The notes under the pieces are model-generated. The model was not told where the DNA came from. It was given only the letters and a program-made list of their open reading frames with translations, and did no database searches. The position numbers and the translations under genes were made by a program. DNA of 64,000 bases from Scleroderma bovista. Lineage: Eukaryota > Basidiomycota > Agaricomycetes > Boletales > Sclerodermataceae. Positions 45,006 through 56,416 of this stretch are shown piece by piece. Every line of letters starts with the position of its first letter. The stretch's first letter is position 1. Location: positions 62,001-126,000 of the forward strand of contig JAYMGJ010000441.1 in NCBI GenBank assembly GCA_037178675.1. The letters run 5' to 3'.

Positions 45006-47018
45006 GCGCTCACTAGCACTGGTGGGAGATGCCGTCCGTCGTACCTCGTATTTATGTAACGGACCATGTGGTGCGTACCGATCTGAGCTCAAAGGACAAT
45101 CCTTGGGGACTGTGTACTTTAGAATGTAGGATACTTGCTACCATTCGTCGAGAGATTCCTAGTATGATAATCACATATTTTCGCCTCTAAAAGGAAATAA
45201 TACTGTCCCATTCTCCATGTCGATCACCCACTCGTGATCAGATTGAAACGTTCCGGTCTTTTTTGGGAGTGCTGGACTAGAACGTGGCACCTTGTTTATG
45301 AGCAAGGGCGTGACTGCGTGCCCCGTCCACTACCAACCCACCTTACATGCATGGTGCTCTTGTATTGCAAATTGAGCGTGAAATGGACAAGACAATAATG
45401 AGAAACGATAACACTGCGCTCGGAACCGCTGCCGTGGCAGGATTTAAATGGTTACTACTAAACGAGGCTGCTTCAATATGATAGTTTTCTTCTCGTACAA
45501 GTAAATTTAGTTAGCGCAAATTTTAGAATCTGTATTAATGCCTTCAATTATCCAATAGTTGTCCAGGTAGTTGCTTGACTTCGAATCTTTGAACTATAAT
45601 CGAACTACTTTGAAGTTACGAGTCGGCGGCAACACCATGACCTGTTGAAAGTTGTTTGGCAGGTGGCGCCTCTCGTTTCGTCTTTCACTTCGCCCCCGTC
45701 ATGTCGCGATTTCGCAATACACAACAAGAGAATGAAGAACTTCAACGTCGTATACGTGGGCTCGCAACTATACTGTATAGATTCGCGATGCAGAAAGGGC
45801 CCTCTAAACAGCCTCGGCCCTCGAGACAGCCGCATCGCAGTCACCGGTTCTGTTGACCCAGGACAGCCGGTAGGTCACTCGAGGTCACGGCCCGTATCGT
45901 CCATCGAACCCGGGCCCGGGAGCAAACGCGATACACGTACGGAAGCAAGGTGTCCAATGTTCAAATCCAACAAAGGACTTTCCAGCGGATAACGGTTCTC
46001 GGATCCTCAAAAACTTCAAACCATCGCGACCGAATGCTTGCCAGTAAAGTATTTCTGATTCCAGGTATGCTTTACCAAGCTAAATTTAGTAGTGGTACCA
46101 CCTACTGCGACGTTCAGTGTTTTAGACGACACGAATTTACATAACACCGACTCAAACGCTGCCTAAAAATACGATGACGATAGGAACTACGCCCATGCAT
46201 GCATTCAAATTCTGTCGACACGGACTCTAGTGCCGCACCAACCAAAACTATGCCCGACGGCATCGCATCCCTGGTTGGACGGAGCAGATTCCAACTTTGC
46301 ACTTCGCATCCAGCATCGTCGGACCTGCGTGCTGCTTGCAGTACTTCTACATATAAGCCTGGCTGATAAGTAAGGAATAGCGCTGGCCACTCGGTAAAAG
46401 GTACCGGAGGCCGTGATTCGGGCTCTGCAACAAATTCGAAGGGGCTAGATCCGCGGAGGTTGGGGTCGGCGGCTTGCAGCGTACAGCCTCATCATACCGC
46501 GTTTGATGTGCCTTGCCACCATAGTGTTGCTATAGAACATTGTCAGTGCACCGGTACATCCGGCAGACAGGACGATTTGTACGTGGCCAGGCTGCAACTA
46601 GCTAGAGGTCGTCGAGATACATGTAGAGCGTGCCACTGCAAAAGGAAAGATTCTATCGAACACACTGACGGTATGCTCGGTCGTCGTCATCGCCAATGAA
46701 TACGTATCCTACATGTATTCTATGTTCAATCATCAGTCCTTGTGTCTGAAGGATTTGGGACATGATTTGTGCTCTCACTCTTATCCTTGTTTCCATCTAG
46801 TCATCTGGTATTTTGCCATTTAAACGACTGTACAGACCAGTGAAGAATATCTTGCACGGCCAAAAGGGATATACATTGATCTACCTCTCCCAACACACGG
46901 AACACAGATACAGCAAACTTGGCATAAAGTCGTGAGAGTACGTCAATTGGGTGTCCCCTCAGCAGCTACCCCCGTCTCGCGTGGGTACATCTGCCAAGGC
47001 GAACGAGCACAGCTCATG
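45006..47018. other. Large convergent gap, nothing confidently coding
   Basis: About 2 kb lies between two convergent genes, unusually long for this window. A plus-strand frame near 45690-45860 reads as a helical, charged peptide (QQENEELQRRIRGL) but ends quickly and joins to nothing. The rest is A+T-rich to balanced with no domain. It may hold a decayed gene or long 3' regions. Confidence 0.35.
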
Positions 47019-50000
47019 TTACGAAGTAGGTTTGACGGCCCTCCAGAAGGACGCATACCTGCGCGTAGGCGGGTCAGCACCGAAACATTAGTCGCAACTG
47101 ATCAAGATGACGCACATATTCACTCTATCTAGTGCAATCTCGGGACCTTGTCTAATTCCCAGGGGGGTAACGAGGAACCCGTACCGTTGGAATCTGGCTC
47201 AGACGCGTCAACCACAGCCACGCAACGTCTCGACGGCATCGAAAAGCGGACTCACACTTTGACGTACCAAGGTCGCTTTCCCGCGGACCTCCACAGTAGG
47301 ATACCACCAGGGGCAAGCACCCTTTCGAACTCTGCTATTTCATCATCTACATCCTTCGAGTCCTCACTGAACCAGTCGAGGTGGTCCATTATCACGGCGC
47401 GCGTGAGGGACCACGTCTTCAGACCTCGTAGGACGCTGTAAAGCGATCGATGAAAAGGGGAGGGCGGCAAGAAAATGGAAATGCTCACTTGATGATGGAA
47501 TCAGTGTGTAGTCTGAACGCGTCTGTTGCTTGTCCTCCGTTTGCCTTCAGGGCGTCAAACCCACTCCGGGTAAGGTACGCTGGACATGACGTGGGTGTGT
47601 AGTGGCCCCTTAGCGTCTGCCGCACCATCACGTCAGTACCTGGGAGAAAGCCGCGCAAAGACACGTACAAGTGGATAGAAATATGCCCCATCTCTGAAAC
47701 TCCAACTTTTGGGCAAGGAATCAAATGTATCCCTCACAAACTCCCATATACTCCCCTCATCCAAGATCATCTTTCTCTGATTCATTGGCACACCCAATGC
47801 ATTCCAGCAAAACACTGGGCTTTTGAGCACAGCCACTACGACTGGATTGAGCAAGACGGGTTTCAGCTTCTCCCTCCATATCCTGTCTTGTTCCTCGAGA
47901 GATTTCGCCTCGCAGAGCGCCTCAGCATCGGCTGAGACTCCGGCAAGAGAGAAGACGAACTGCGCGAGGCGGAGGGCCCAGCCACTGTACCCAGTCAAAT
48001 AGAAAGCCTTGGAAAATGACTGGTCATTGATGTGCCAGAACTGATAAGCTATCGATGAGAGGAGGGGAGAGATGCGCGAGTCAAGCAGTGCCCGGAAGTT
48101 GGGGTGGTGTCCCTTGCCGAAAAGGGCGAAGAAGTCATCGTACCCGAGAGCATTGATTGCAGCGAGTTTCAGCTCCAGGAGGTGGCCTTGGCTGAATTGT
48201 ATGGTCAATCACAGGTAGTGTTGGATTAGTAAGCAAATACCTACCAGGGGTTCATATCCACACAGTGGATCTGTGTGGAAGTTTAGGCACATGCAAGGAC
48301 GATAGTGAACGGTCTCACTCGTTTTGGCTGCGCGGCGATTGCGTAGTGTAGCGCGTTGTCGCCCGCAGACGTGATGGCCAGTAGGGAGTCGTCAGGGCCA
48401 AGGTCGAGGTACTTCATGTCCTCGAAGGGATCCTCCTATGGACCAAGTCGGTAATCTCGATGACATCCACTCAGACGGAAACCTACCCAAGTGAAGGAAT
48501 ATATAAACGTCCTGAACTCTTTGTGTACAGGCTGCTCATAGTAGGGTAACCTCCAGGGCTAGTACACGCAAGCTGAGTGAATGATGAGCCTATCGAAGTA
48601 ACAACTGACCTTTCCCAACTGATAATGGAACGAACTCAGTGGCGGAGTGATACTGATAACTGCATCGGAATGAACTGCGGACTGGTCTAATGCAGGCTTT
48701 CCTATTTCTAGAGGGGGAATGATCTCGGACTCTTTTATGGCCGTGAAAGACGAGGGTGAGCAGTTTCCGAGGAGGTTGCCACCTTCGACCTCAAAGGCAT
48801 GGCAGAACCGTGAGACATCGCACGACCGAGAACGACCGAGCCAAATGTAGTAGGGACTGTCGTGTCAAGTGATGAGCTGGGTGGGGGGTCTGTGAGGTAG
48901 AGAGAAGAACTTACATCCGAACGATAAATGGAATAACAAAACGGTTTCTCCCGTTGTATGTCTTGATCTGTAAAGCCACGGACCTTAGTTACCCATAAGA
49001 TCGACAAGGATGGACAATGATGTCGCACTGTTCCGAACTTGTACTCGAGATAGTCCCTCCGATGTGGTGACAGCGACACGTGGTCGAAATCGAACCAGAT
49101 CTGCCAGAACCACCGACTGAGCCAGCCACATTCTTTGCTGGTTCCGCCAATGGCCCTTTCGTGCAACGAGGGTTGCTTTCCAGACGTATAGAAGTCGACG
49201 ACGGAGAGAATGCCTGTCTCTGGAGCAAGGACATAGTCGATGCGATCGAGTAGGGTATAAAAGCTTGGGATCTAGATTAAGCAGATTTGATGGTAGGGTG
49301 AGTATAGATCGATCGATTGGAGAGGGTTGTTACCATAGAGAGTGAGTAGCTCAATGTGACAAAGTTGACGCTACCTTTTGCTTCCTTTGAGTTTGCCCAT
49401 TCGGGAAGGGAGAACTCGGAAGCATCCTGTTGTAGAACGGTCACGTTGGTCCAGCCTTTTCTGGCAAACCTCGTTCGTGCGACCTCCAACAAGGGCTCGC
49501 AAAGATCGATTAGGTAGACGGCATCGAAGGAGGAGACAGGAAAGTGTTTGTCCATAAGCTCGATGTTGTGTCCTACATTGCGTGCAGATGTTCAGTGTGC
49601 TGGCACTTGGACGATAATGTCAGTGTTTACCTGTACCGCCACCGATGTCGACCCAAACAAGTCGTTGCGTCGGGTGCTTTTCCTTGATCGCCCGAAGATG
49701 ACTCGCGGAGAGATTGAGCATAGTGTTTCGGCCCCGCAAGAATGCACTTCTGGTAGTATCATAGACATCTGCCTGACCTTTATAGAACTTATGACGCAAG
49801 TCAGCCAGAAAGGCGCCAACGGGGATTGGAGTTGGGCAGACCTTATCCAAACGAGTCTTCTGATCGGCGCTGCCAAGTGGACGGAAAAAGCAGTGCCAAA
49901 CAAACTTGGTGTAGGGAGTGTCATGCAGAGCGAGTAGGACCGCAGCGAGAGACCCTGCAAGGATAAGGCAGGCAGATATCCATGACGAGCCTGTGTAGTA

Positions 50001-50140
50001 CTCGATTGCGTCTGCCAGGGACCTGTGAGATATGATGAACAACCGTGAAGTAGGGAGAGCGACAAGGGCTACCTCCTGTAGTAAAGGACGAGACATGCCC
50101 CGACGAGGAGGATGGGACGGAGGGAGGCGAGAAGTGGCAT
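47019..50140 (-). CDS. BTA1: Betaine lipid synthase (BTA1-like; methyltransferase plus DUF3419)
   Basis: Makes diacylglyceryl-trimethylhomoserine from diacylglycerol and S-adenosylmethionine, a phosphorus-free replacement for phosphatidylcholine. Exons from 50140: 50140-50073, 50022-49842, 49787-49631, 49572-49334, 49271-49029, 48967-48915, 48856-48610, 48558-48487, 48435-48319, 48270-48245 (26 nt), 48191-47669, 47616-47489, 47435-47258, one near 47190-47090 (edges uncertain) and 47058-47019; about 780 residues. An N-terminal membrane anchor precedes the BtaB-like methyltransferase (VDIGGGTGHNIELMDKHFP, LIDLCEPLLEVAR). The BtaA-like DUF3419 half has GPDDSLLAITSAGDNALHYA, CVDMNPCQGHLLELKL and a terminal RVNMYASFWRA. 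This order is the fungal arrangement. Confidence 0.9.
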
Positions 50141-51935
50141 TTCGATGCGATCAATGCCAGTCCGGCTGATATCTTATACTGCAGGTGTCATCGCTTGTAG
50201 CACAACGACCAACGCGGACAAGAAGATGTGTGTGGGATGGCCAATGAGCGCACGCGGGCTATCTCCCAGGCGCACGAGGATGTCCAGAATGTGCTGGCAC
50301 GAGTCTGACACACGTGTCGCTCCCAGGGTTGGATAGATCCTGAGGCCTCAACTGGCAAACGTTGGCTGTTCGATGATCGATATCGAAACTTTACCTTGTA
50401 TCACTTCCATCACCCTCCGCAACACACCAGACTCTCTCTGCTCTCAAAAGTCGTCCCAAGGGCAGCATAAAAGTCCACACGAATAGCTGCCCATCAGTTT
50501 GTCCGACGACGCGTTGCGGTTGTCCTGACCAGGGAAATACGAAATGCCGGGTAGAACCCTTGCTTGACGGATGGCCTAATGCTAGGAACAAAATGACTCT
50601 GAGACTCTGGGCAGATCCAACAAAGGGGAAAAGGTTCTGTCGTCACTAGTATATCTTCTCAGGAAATAACTTGAGATCCAACATTGCAAACGGATACTTT
50701 CGTACTGGTAGGTATGATACATCGATATGGGAGAGCACCTGTGACGCACGAATGCTAGGTCGTCGATCGGTATCGCCCCAAATCTATCCCCCCTTTGGGA
50801 TCCCCTCAAGGGCATTACATAAGCATCCACTACTTCTAAAAACATTTCCGCTTATGGTCAATGTCTGAATATATGTACTCCTATTTTTTCCCCCAGGATT
50901 GTGTTAAAGGGTGATAGACACCCTCAGGAAAAGTGATTTAACTTTGCATTGGACTGATGTCATCATGCACTAATTATGGTTAGTGATTCTTGCCCGGATC
51001 ATAATTACAGTGTCACTGATTGTTGACACTACAGTGTTCCGTGGTTGTATATATGGAAATCCATTTGTACCCATACCATAGCTGGCCATGGATCTATGTA
51101 GAGCCACATAAGTCGCCCGTGAGTTTTGCTATATGATTATCCAATGTATTTCTAGCGCAGGCGATTTCCCTCGAAATTACTATGGCAAATATATGTTGCA
51201 CGGACATAGTTGACTAGGCAGAAGGATTTGGCGCTTTCAATCTTGTTACCAATCTGCTAACACGTACTTAACCATGTGATTTCGAAAGTCCCACCACCAC
51301 TTGTCGCTCCTGCTGGTCCATCCACATGAACTAAAAGTAGTGTTGAGATGACCACGAGCTATGATAGAGAAGAGGCGCTACCATAATATACGACCAGACA
51401 ACAACGGGGCGACATAGGCATCCCATGCTGTTGCATTGACGACGACGCGGCGACCCGGACAATCAATGTTACCACACCGCCACTTCGACGGCGTGATTCT
51501 GTCAGTAAGTGTTGTATGGGACTTTGGGCTCAACCAGAGATATCTGCTTGGACGACCTGCTACCTTGGGATAAGAACGTGTCAACTGATGGACTAGCATG
51601 GATAACACCCTTGCCAGGTGCCAATCGGATAGTGGGTCGTGATAGGTCGTGACCTACATTATTAGACCCCTAAGTTGTGGCTTACCTTTCCTTCAAGGCG
51701 GGTTGGTTATGCAACACAACATTGTCAGCCTTGTTAGTAGGGGAAGATTCACAACGAAGCTCTTAGGATCCATGAGGTTGTCAGCCCAACAATCGATACT
51801 GCAGTTTAACGCACCAAAAGGTTGTGGTATGCCTTACTTATGCTTCGGGTGGACCAGGCCTAAATTTAAGGCTTGATGGAGTTGAACAGAGTTGAACCAG
51901 TGAACCGAGCATGAAGTAGTAACCATATTATGTAA
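50141..51935. other. Intergenic region between BTA1-like and PARG genes
   Basis: About 1.8 kb. The right part, 50870-51300, is A+T-rich and contains small inverted repeats, such as taattatg/cataatta near 50970-51005 and GTGTCA...TGACAC near 51012-51031. No exon is recognisable. It contains the BTA1-like promoter and the 3' side of the PARG gene. Confidence 0.35.
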
Positions 51936-53009
51936 TTAAACAACATCAACGTCCATACTACTACGCGCCCCGTTAATGCGACGACCTTCGAATGCGTCTC
52001 TGAACGTGGTAAAGGTTTTATGTCCGATGATCGCAAACATGATACGATCAAATGAATGTTTGTACCGTGCATTAGAGCTGATCAGTAGGTCTGCCCAAAT
52101 TCTTGCAACCACTTCTATGTCGTTCTGGAACACCCCAGTACCAAAGCTTCCCAACACAATATTCTTCGCCCCTTGTTGTTCGAATAGAAACAAAATCCTC
52201 GCCATTCGTTCCCGCATGGTAACCTCTATCCACCTCTCCAACTTCTGAGAGTCCACTGGATTTGCGCTCTTTGCATTTTTCGTTCGCACATCCCCCGCGT
52301 TCACGGCCGCACAGGTCAGAATGTCGACCTCGAAAGGGGACACCCAGTCACCCTTGTCATCCTTAAGGATAACTATTCCAGGAGAATATATCATGGCATG
52401 AGAATAGTAACCCCCCTGGCGATCTTTTCCGTGCAGCTTGTAGAACTGCTGGGCGATGTCCGTCATCAAGGATGGGTATAATGTGGAGGACCTGGCTATC
52501 GACTCTTCTTGGGCTTGAGCACCAGTGAGAAAGCCTCCTCCAGGGCGCGTCGCAGACGCGAAATTAAGTAGTGCAGTCCTACCGTAGGACGTAGAGTGCG
52601 AGGATATGGAGTCGTGTAGCAGCTGTGCGCCACCCAGGGTCGAAATCTCCATGACAGAGACTTCGCACACCGAACGTTTGTTGGGCTTGAAAGATGGGGC
52701 ATTAGATGCCCAGGATGATAGTGGAGAGACGTCGTGGGTATAATAGCGGGTGTTATGGTTTGAAAACCTGATCTTGGCGTCTAGATCAAGGGTACTTCCT
52801 GCAAAGGATAGATGTCCTGCTTCAATGGCACTCAGGGTAGAATCTGCAATATCCTTGAGGCGACTACGTTGCGAGCCGCCCGACCTGAAGGAAGAACGAT
52901 TTTCTCGTTGTGATTCCGGGTTCTCCAGCGTTCTGTCGACAGCAAGACGGCGAGATGGTGTCGAAGATCCAGCTACCTTCGCAAAAGGCAACTTTGTCTG
53001 GTGTGACAT
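51936..53009 (-). CDS. Microbial-type poly(ADP-ribose) glycohydrolase (TIGR02452-like)
   Basis: Macrodomain enzyme that hydrolyses ADP-ribose polymers. Single exon, 357 residues from the ATG at 53009 (MSHQTKLPFAKV). The N-terminal 60 residues are basic and Ser-rich. The PARG signature GGG-x7-QEE is present: RPGGGFLTGAQAQEESIARS, with the two catalytic-loop glutamates. SVMEISTLGGA upstream, YYSHAMIYSPGIVIL and DILTCAAVNAG follow, as does NIVLGSFGTGVFQND near the C-terminus, all typical of this family. The tail is short and acidic. It is a stand-alone catalytic domain without accessory modules. Confidence 0.9.
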   Translation of the reverse strand: MSHQTKLPFAKVAGSSTPSRRLAVDRTLENPESQRENRSSFRSGGSQRSRLKDIADSTLSAIEAGHLSFAGSTLDLDAKIRFSNHNTRYYTHDVSPLSSWASNAPSFKPNKRSVCEVSVMEISTLGGAQLLHDSISSHSTSYGRTALLNFASATRPGGGFLTGAQAQEESIARSSTLYPSLMTDIAQQFYKLHGKDRQGGYYSHAMIYSPGIVILKDDKGDWVSPFEVDILTCAAVNAGDVRTKNAKSANPVDSQKLERWIEVTMRERMARILFLFEQQGAKNIVLGSFGTGVFQNDIEVVARIWADLLISSNARYKHSFDRIMFAIIGHKTFTTFRDAFEGRRINGARSSMDVDVV

Positions 53010-53360
53010 GTCTTGTTCTTGCACCAGATCGAGGGCTTTTGTATGATGCTCTGTTGTAAGTTGTCGAGTCTTGACTGTGTCTGTCAGTGTCTTATATACG
53101 GCTGCAGAAGTGACTCGTAGGCACGGATTAGTTCAGATCAGTGAGTCAGAATAAGTGTTGATGATCGGTCTTTGCAGTCTTCCGCAACCGCAGGCGGTGA
53201 AGGCGCAGCACTAGTCGATTTTCAACGACGTCCATCAGAGCATCGCCTCCCTGCAGGTTCTTGGCCATCTGGAACCTAGCTAGTATATACATGCCTCCTA
53301 GAAGCATGGATTGGCATCAACAAGCTACAGCACTCGTGACGCTGAATCCCGTCACTAGTG
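53010..53360. other. Promoter region between PARG and the FAD oxidoreductase remnant
   Basis: The two flanking sequences are divergent. No coding frame is credible in this 350-bp gap. TATATAC at 53282-53288 lies about 75 bases before the remnant's start codon and could be its old TATA box. Confidence 0.3.
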
Positions 53361-54105
53361 ATGTTAAACAGCTTCACCGTCCTGTCTGTATTCGCCTTAG
53401 GGAGGCTCGCTGGAGCCTGGCCTTATCAAACTGGGTGCTGTTGTACACATAACGATCCATGCTGGCCCAATGCTGCAACATTTGCCGGGCTTGAATCAAC
53501 CACTCATCTATCCTGTTCCCACTGCTTCTGCTTGCTATCCTCCTACGAACCCATCCGGAATTTGTTCGGAAGTCATCCAAAACTGGACAGATGGTAATTG
53601 GCGTTCTTCAATTCCCGGCTCGATGGAAGCCCCCAATTTCGAGACTTCCGAATTCAAAAACGGTACCATAAGTGCTTGCTATCTCAACACAACTCTCGGG
53701 GTTCCTTGCGAGCAAGGAAGTGTGCCAGTGATTGGTGTGGACGCCCGTACACCAGGGGACATCCAGGCTGCCGTCAACTTTGCAGTTCAGTACAACCTGA
53801 AATTGGTCGTCAAGAATACGGGGTGAGTGAAAATCTCGAGTGCACTTGATCTTCGTGAACTTGATGGATGGTCCAGGCATGATTACTTGGGACGTAGTAT
53901 AGCCAAGGGAGCGTTTGTGGTGTGGACGCACAACATGAAGAACATCACGTACGATCCCACGTTTGTTCCACATGGAGCGCCTTCAAATGAAAAGCGTTTT
54001 TTCTTGCCATTGGGTTCCCCATGGTAATTCACTTGGCAATGTTCACAGCTGTAACACTTGGCGCTGGCGTGCAGTGGCACGAGGCGTACGAAAGACCCTT
54101 GATTA
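53361..54105 (+). pseudogene. Broken FAD-linked oxidoreductase (berberine-bridge-enzyme-like), N-terminal part
   Basis: A signal peptide (MLNSFTVLSVFALGRLAGAW) leads into a Cys-rich block ending CWPNAATFAGL. A shift of frame near 53490 is then needed to continue into QPLIYPVPTASACYPP, SIPGSMEAPNFE and PVIGVDARTPGDIQAAVNFA (the start of the FAD-binding 4 domain). A GT-AG intron at about 53822-53877 gives HDYLGRSIAKGAFVVWTHNM, and another joins AVTLGAGVQWHEAYE. After this the family sequence ends; the remaining ~350 residues (FAD and BBE domains) are missing. So the gene is both frameshifted and truncated at the 3' end. Confidence 0.75.
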
Positions 54106-54768
54106 TTCCTATAACGCCCAGATCCCAATTCGGACAAAAATTGGGCCTAATATTTAATGGCCAGGTACTGGATTCCAGACCTGTCACGTTTCCCTGGGCT
54201 GTACTACTCTTGTCCAACACAAGTCGTCCTCGAGACCTACAATTCCTATCAATATCAAAAGTCTCGTGTTTGAATAATTGCCCTAGTAATAGCTAGTGGT
54301 CAAGCCTTCGAGTGCACTCTTACCACCAGCCTTGCTCCGAAGGAAGACAGACTTGGTGTGAATGTGCACGACACAAACGCCCTTACCCCATTAGCCTAAC
54401 TTGCTTGCATAACCAGCGGGAGGGCCGGAGATGATACCGAAAAGACCTGTATATTGTAGGAGAACATGTAGATAGAGCCTGTGAACAGTTATATGAGCAC
54501 TAGAAGTACATATACACGGGATAGTGCGGAAAATGTGAGCTCCAGGGTCCATGTTCATTGCAAGAGGGCCAATAGGGAAAAAGAAGGTCGAAATTACACT
54601 CGGGCTAAAACATGTCAAAAGGCTGCCGAAAACTGTAGAATCATCGAAAACTAGTAGTGGTATGGACACATGCAAACGAAACGAGAAAGACGAACGAAGT
54701 ACAAAGGCCACGCTAATAGTCTGGTTGCCAGATTACCCTAACCTGGCTCCCACTGGGCGCACGGATTA
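54106..54768. other. Region after the oxidoreductase break, no gene seen
   Basis: This 660-bp stretch lies where the rest of the FAD-linked oxidoreductase should be. Open frames on both strands are short and show no FAD-binding or BBE sequence. It ends at the 3' side of the WOPR gene. Confidence 0.35.
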
Positions 54769-56416
54769 TCATGGACCAGATCCCTCCCTACCCACTTCTC
54801 TGGAAGAAGGCGTATTCCGACCCTTCTCCGGTAATTCGTTGATAGTCGACGGACCGGGGATCGAAGTGGTTGGTGAAGCAGGGGTGTGTCCCGCATGTCC
54901 CGAGTACCCATTGTAAGTTGGCCACGGAGCAGGGGAGTACCCACCGTATGGTGCGTGTGATGGGTGTGAGTGGGATGGCAAGGGATGTGGGTAGTAGGAA
55001 TAATAAGTTTGGGGCTGCGATACGAGACCTTGGTGTTGGGAATCTGATGGCGGCGCAGTCCCATACGCAGGTGACGGGCCGGGATATGCGTATGACGCCG
55101 GTGCGGACGACACTCCAGGAGGTGGAACCTGCTGCGGATGCGGCACACCAGGTATGCTGAAGAAAGGTGAGCCCGTATAGAGCAAAGACTGCGGAAGTGG
55201 AGCGTACCCTGCACCATAGTATCCTGGAACTGGGTATTGGACATACGATGGGTGTGGATGTGGTGGTGGGGGGCCTGCTGGACCTGCGCTGGAGGGTTGT
55301 TGCTGTTCGTTGTAGGGCGCAGCAGCTGACGGCGGAGGGGGACCTTGGGAATGAACATGGGAATGGGAGGAGGTAGGTGTGGATGGGGAGGGTAGGGGAA
55401 GGGTGACGGCTTGGTTGTCTGTTGGTGAATTGGACTGGCTCCCAGCTCCACCTTTCCCTCCCTTTCGCCGCTTCGAGCTACCGCTACCGTAAGGGTTGTA
55501 GCGCCCGCGCTTGCTACCATCTGAAATTCGGCCGTCTGTAAGAAGGGGTAGACCAGTCGAAAGTGGAGCTGCAAGGAGCGAGGGAGATGGGTCGATGTCG
55601 TCGGCTTCACCACGGTACCTTGGGACGCCATCAACGCCGATTTCTACCTTTGGGGGGTTGCGGAAATGGGTTTTATCAAGGTATTCAGGACTGATATCTA
55701 ATGATGCTAGCTCGGGTAGGGAGGACGGAGAGCGGAGTCGGCCTTGTTCGACATCTTCAATTTTGTAATAGGATATCAAATGTTGAGCAACACCGCCGAT
55801 GGTGAGGGAGAACGTCTGCAAAGTAGGTAAGGGAGTGGGCGTGAGAACCACATGGAAAGGAGAGGGCACGTACTTTTTTCATGAGACCATCGGATTTGAA
55901 CTTGTAGCTGTTGGTCAGGCTACCGACGAGAACACGTTCTCGATGCCTATCCAAGCCAGATGAGCTCGTCTCGCCCTTGGGTCGACTGAGGGAATGGCCG
56001 TCAGGTCGGGTTCCATCATTGTACTGGTGGTCGTCGGCCGAGTCTGAGCGCGCGCCTCTGTGACCTGCACCACGTTTATCTGTCTCGCGGTAGAGCAGAA
56101 AGTTGCCTAGGATGCGAGAAGGGCTCCAGAAAAAACCGTCAGTCCAGCGCTTAATGCCACTTTCGTCCTCGTCGAAGACGAAGACGGAGCCTGAGGTGAT
56201 CATTTTTCGCTCGGAGTCGACGAGACGACGAGTGACTCTGGGGATGAGACCACGCCTAGCGGCCTCGAGGATGAGGAGAGCATCACCGGTTGTTTCTATC
56301 CATCCCGACCAGGGCGGTTCTGTCCAAGTTGTTTGAGAGGCTTGTTGGTTTCCAGCAGCAGTAGCAGCAGCAGCGCCAGCGCTTGATGGGGAGCTGATCT
56401 GCTGATTCGCAGACAT
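54769..56416 (-). CDS. WOPR-family transcription regulator (Gti1/Pac2-like)
   Basis: DNA-binding regulator related to Wor1, Ryp1, Gti1 and Pac2, which control morphological switching and sexual development in fungi. Exons 56416-55874 and 55815-54769 join in phase 0; 529 residues. The first WOPR box lies near residues 30-100 (WSGWIETTGDALLILEAARR, SVFVFDEDESGIKRWTDG, WSPSRILGNFLLYRE). The second follows a charged linker (SYKFKSDGLMKKTFSL, HLISYYKIEDVEQGRL). The C-terminal half is a Pro/Ser/Tyr/His-rich, probably activating region. The intron falls between KK and TF inside the second box, where the family is highly conserved. Confidence 0.92.

Noticed and set aside
54738..55634. 298-codon minus-strand frame overlapping the WOPR gene
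   Set aside because: It is the +1 shadow of the Pro/Ser/His-rich second exon; the WOPR frame has the conserved boxes and a fitting intron.
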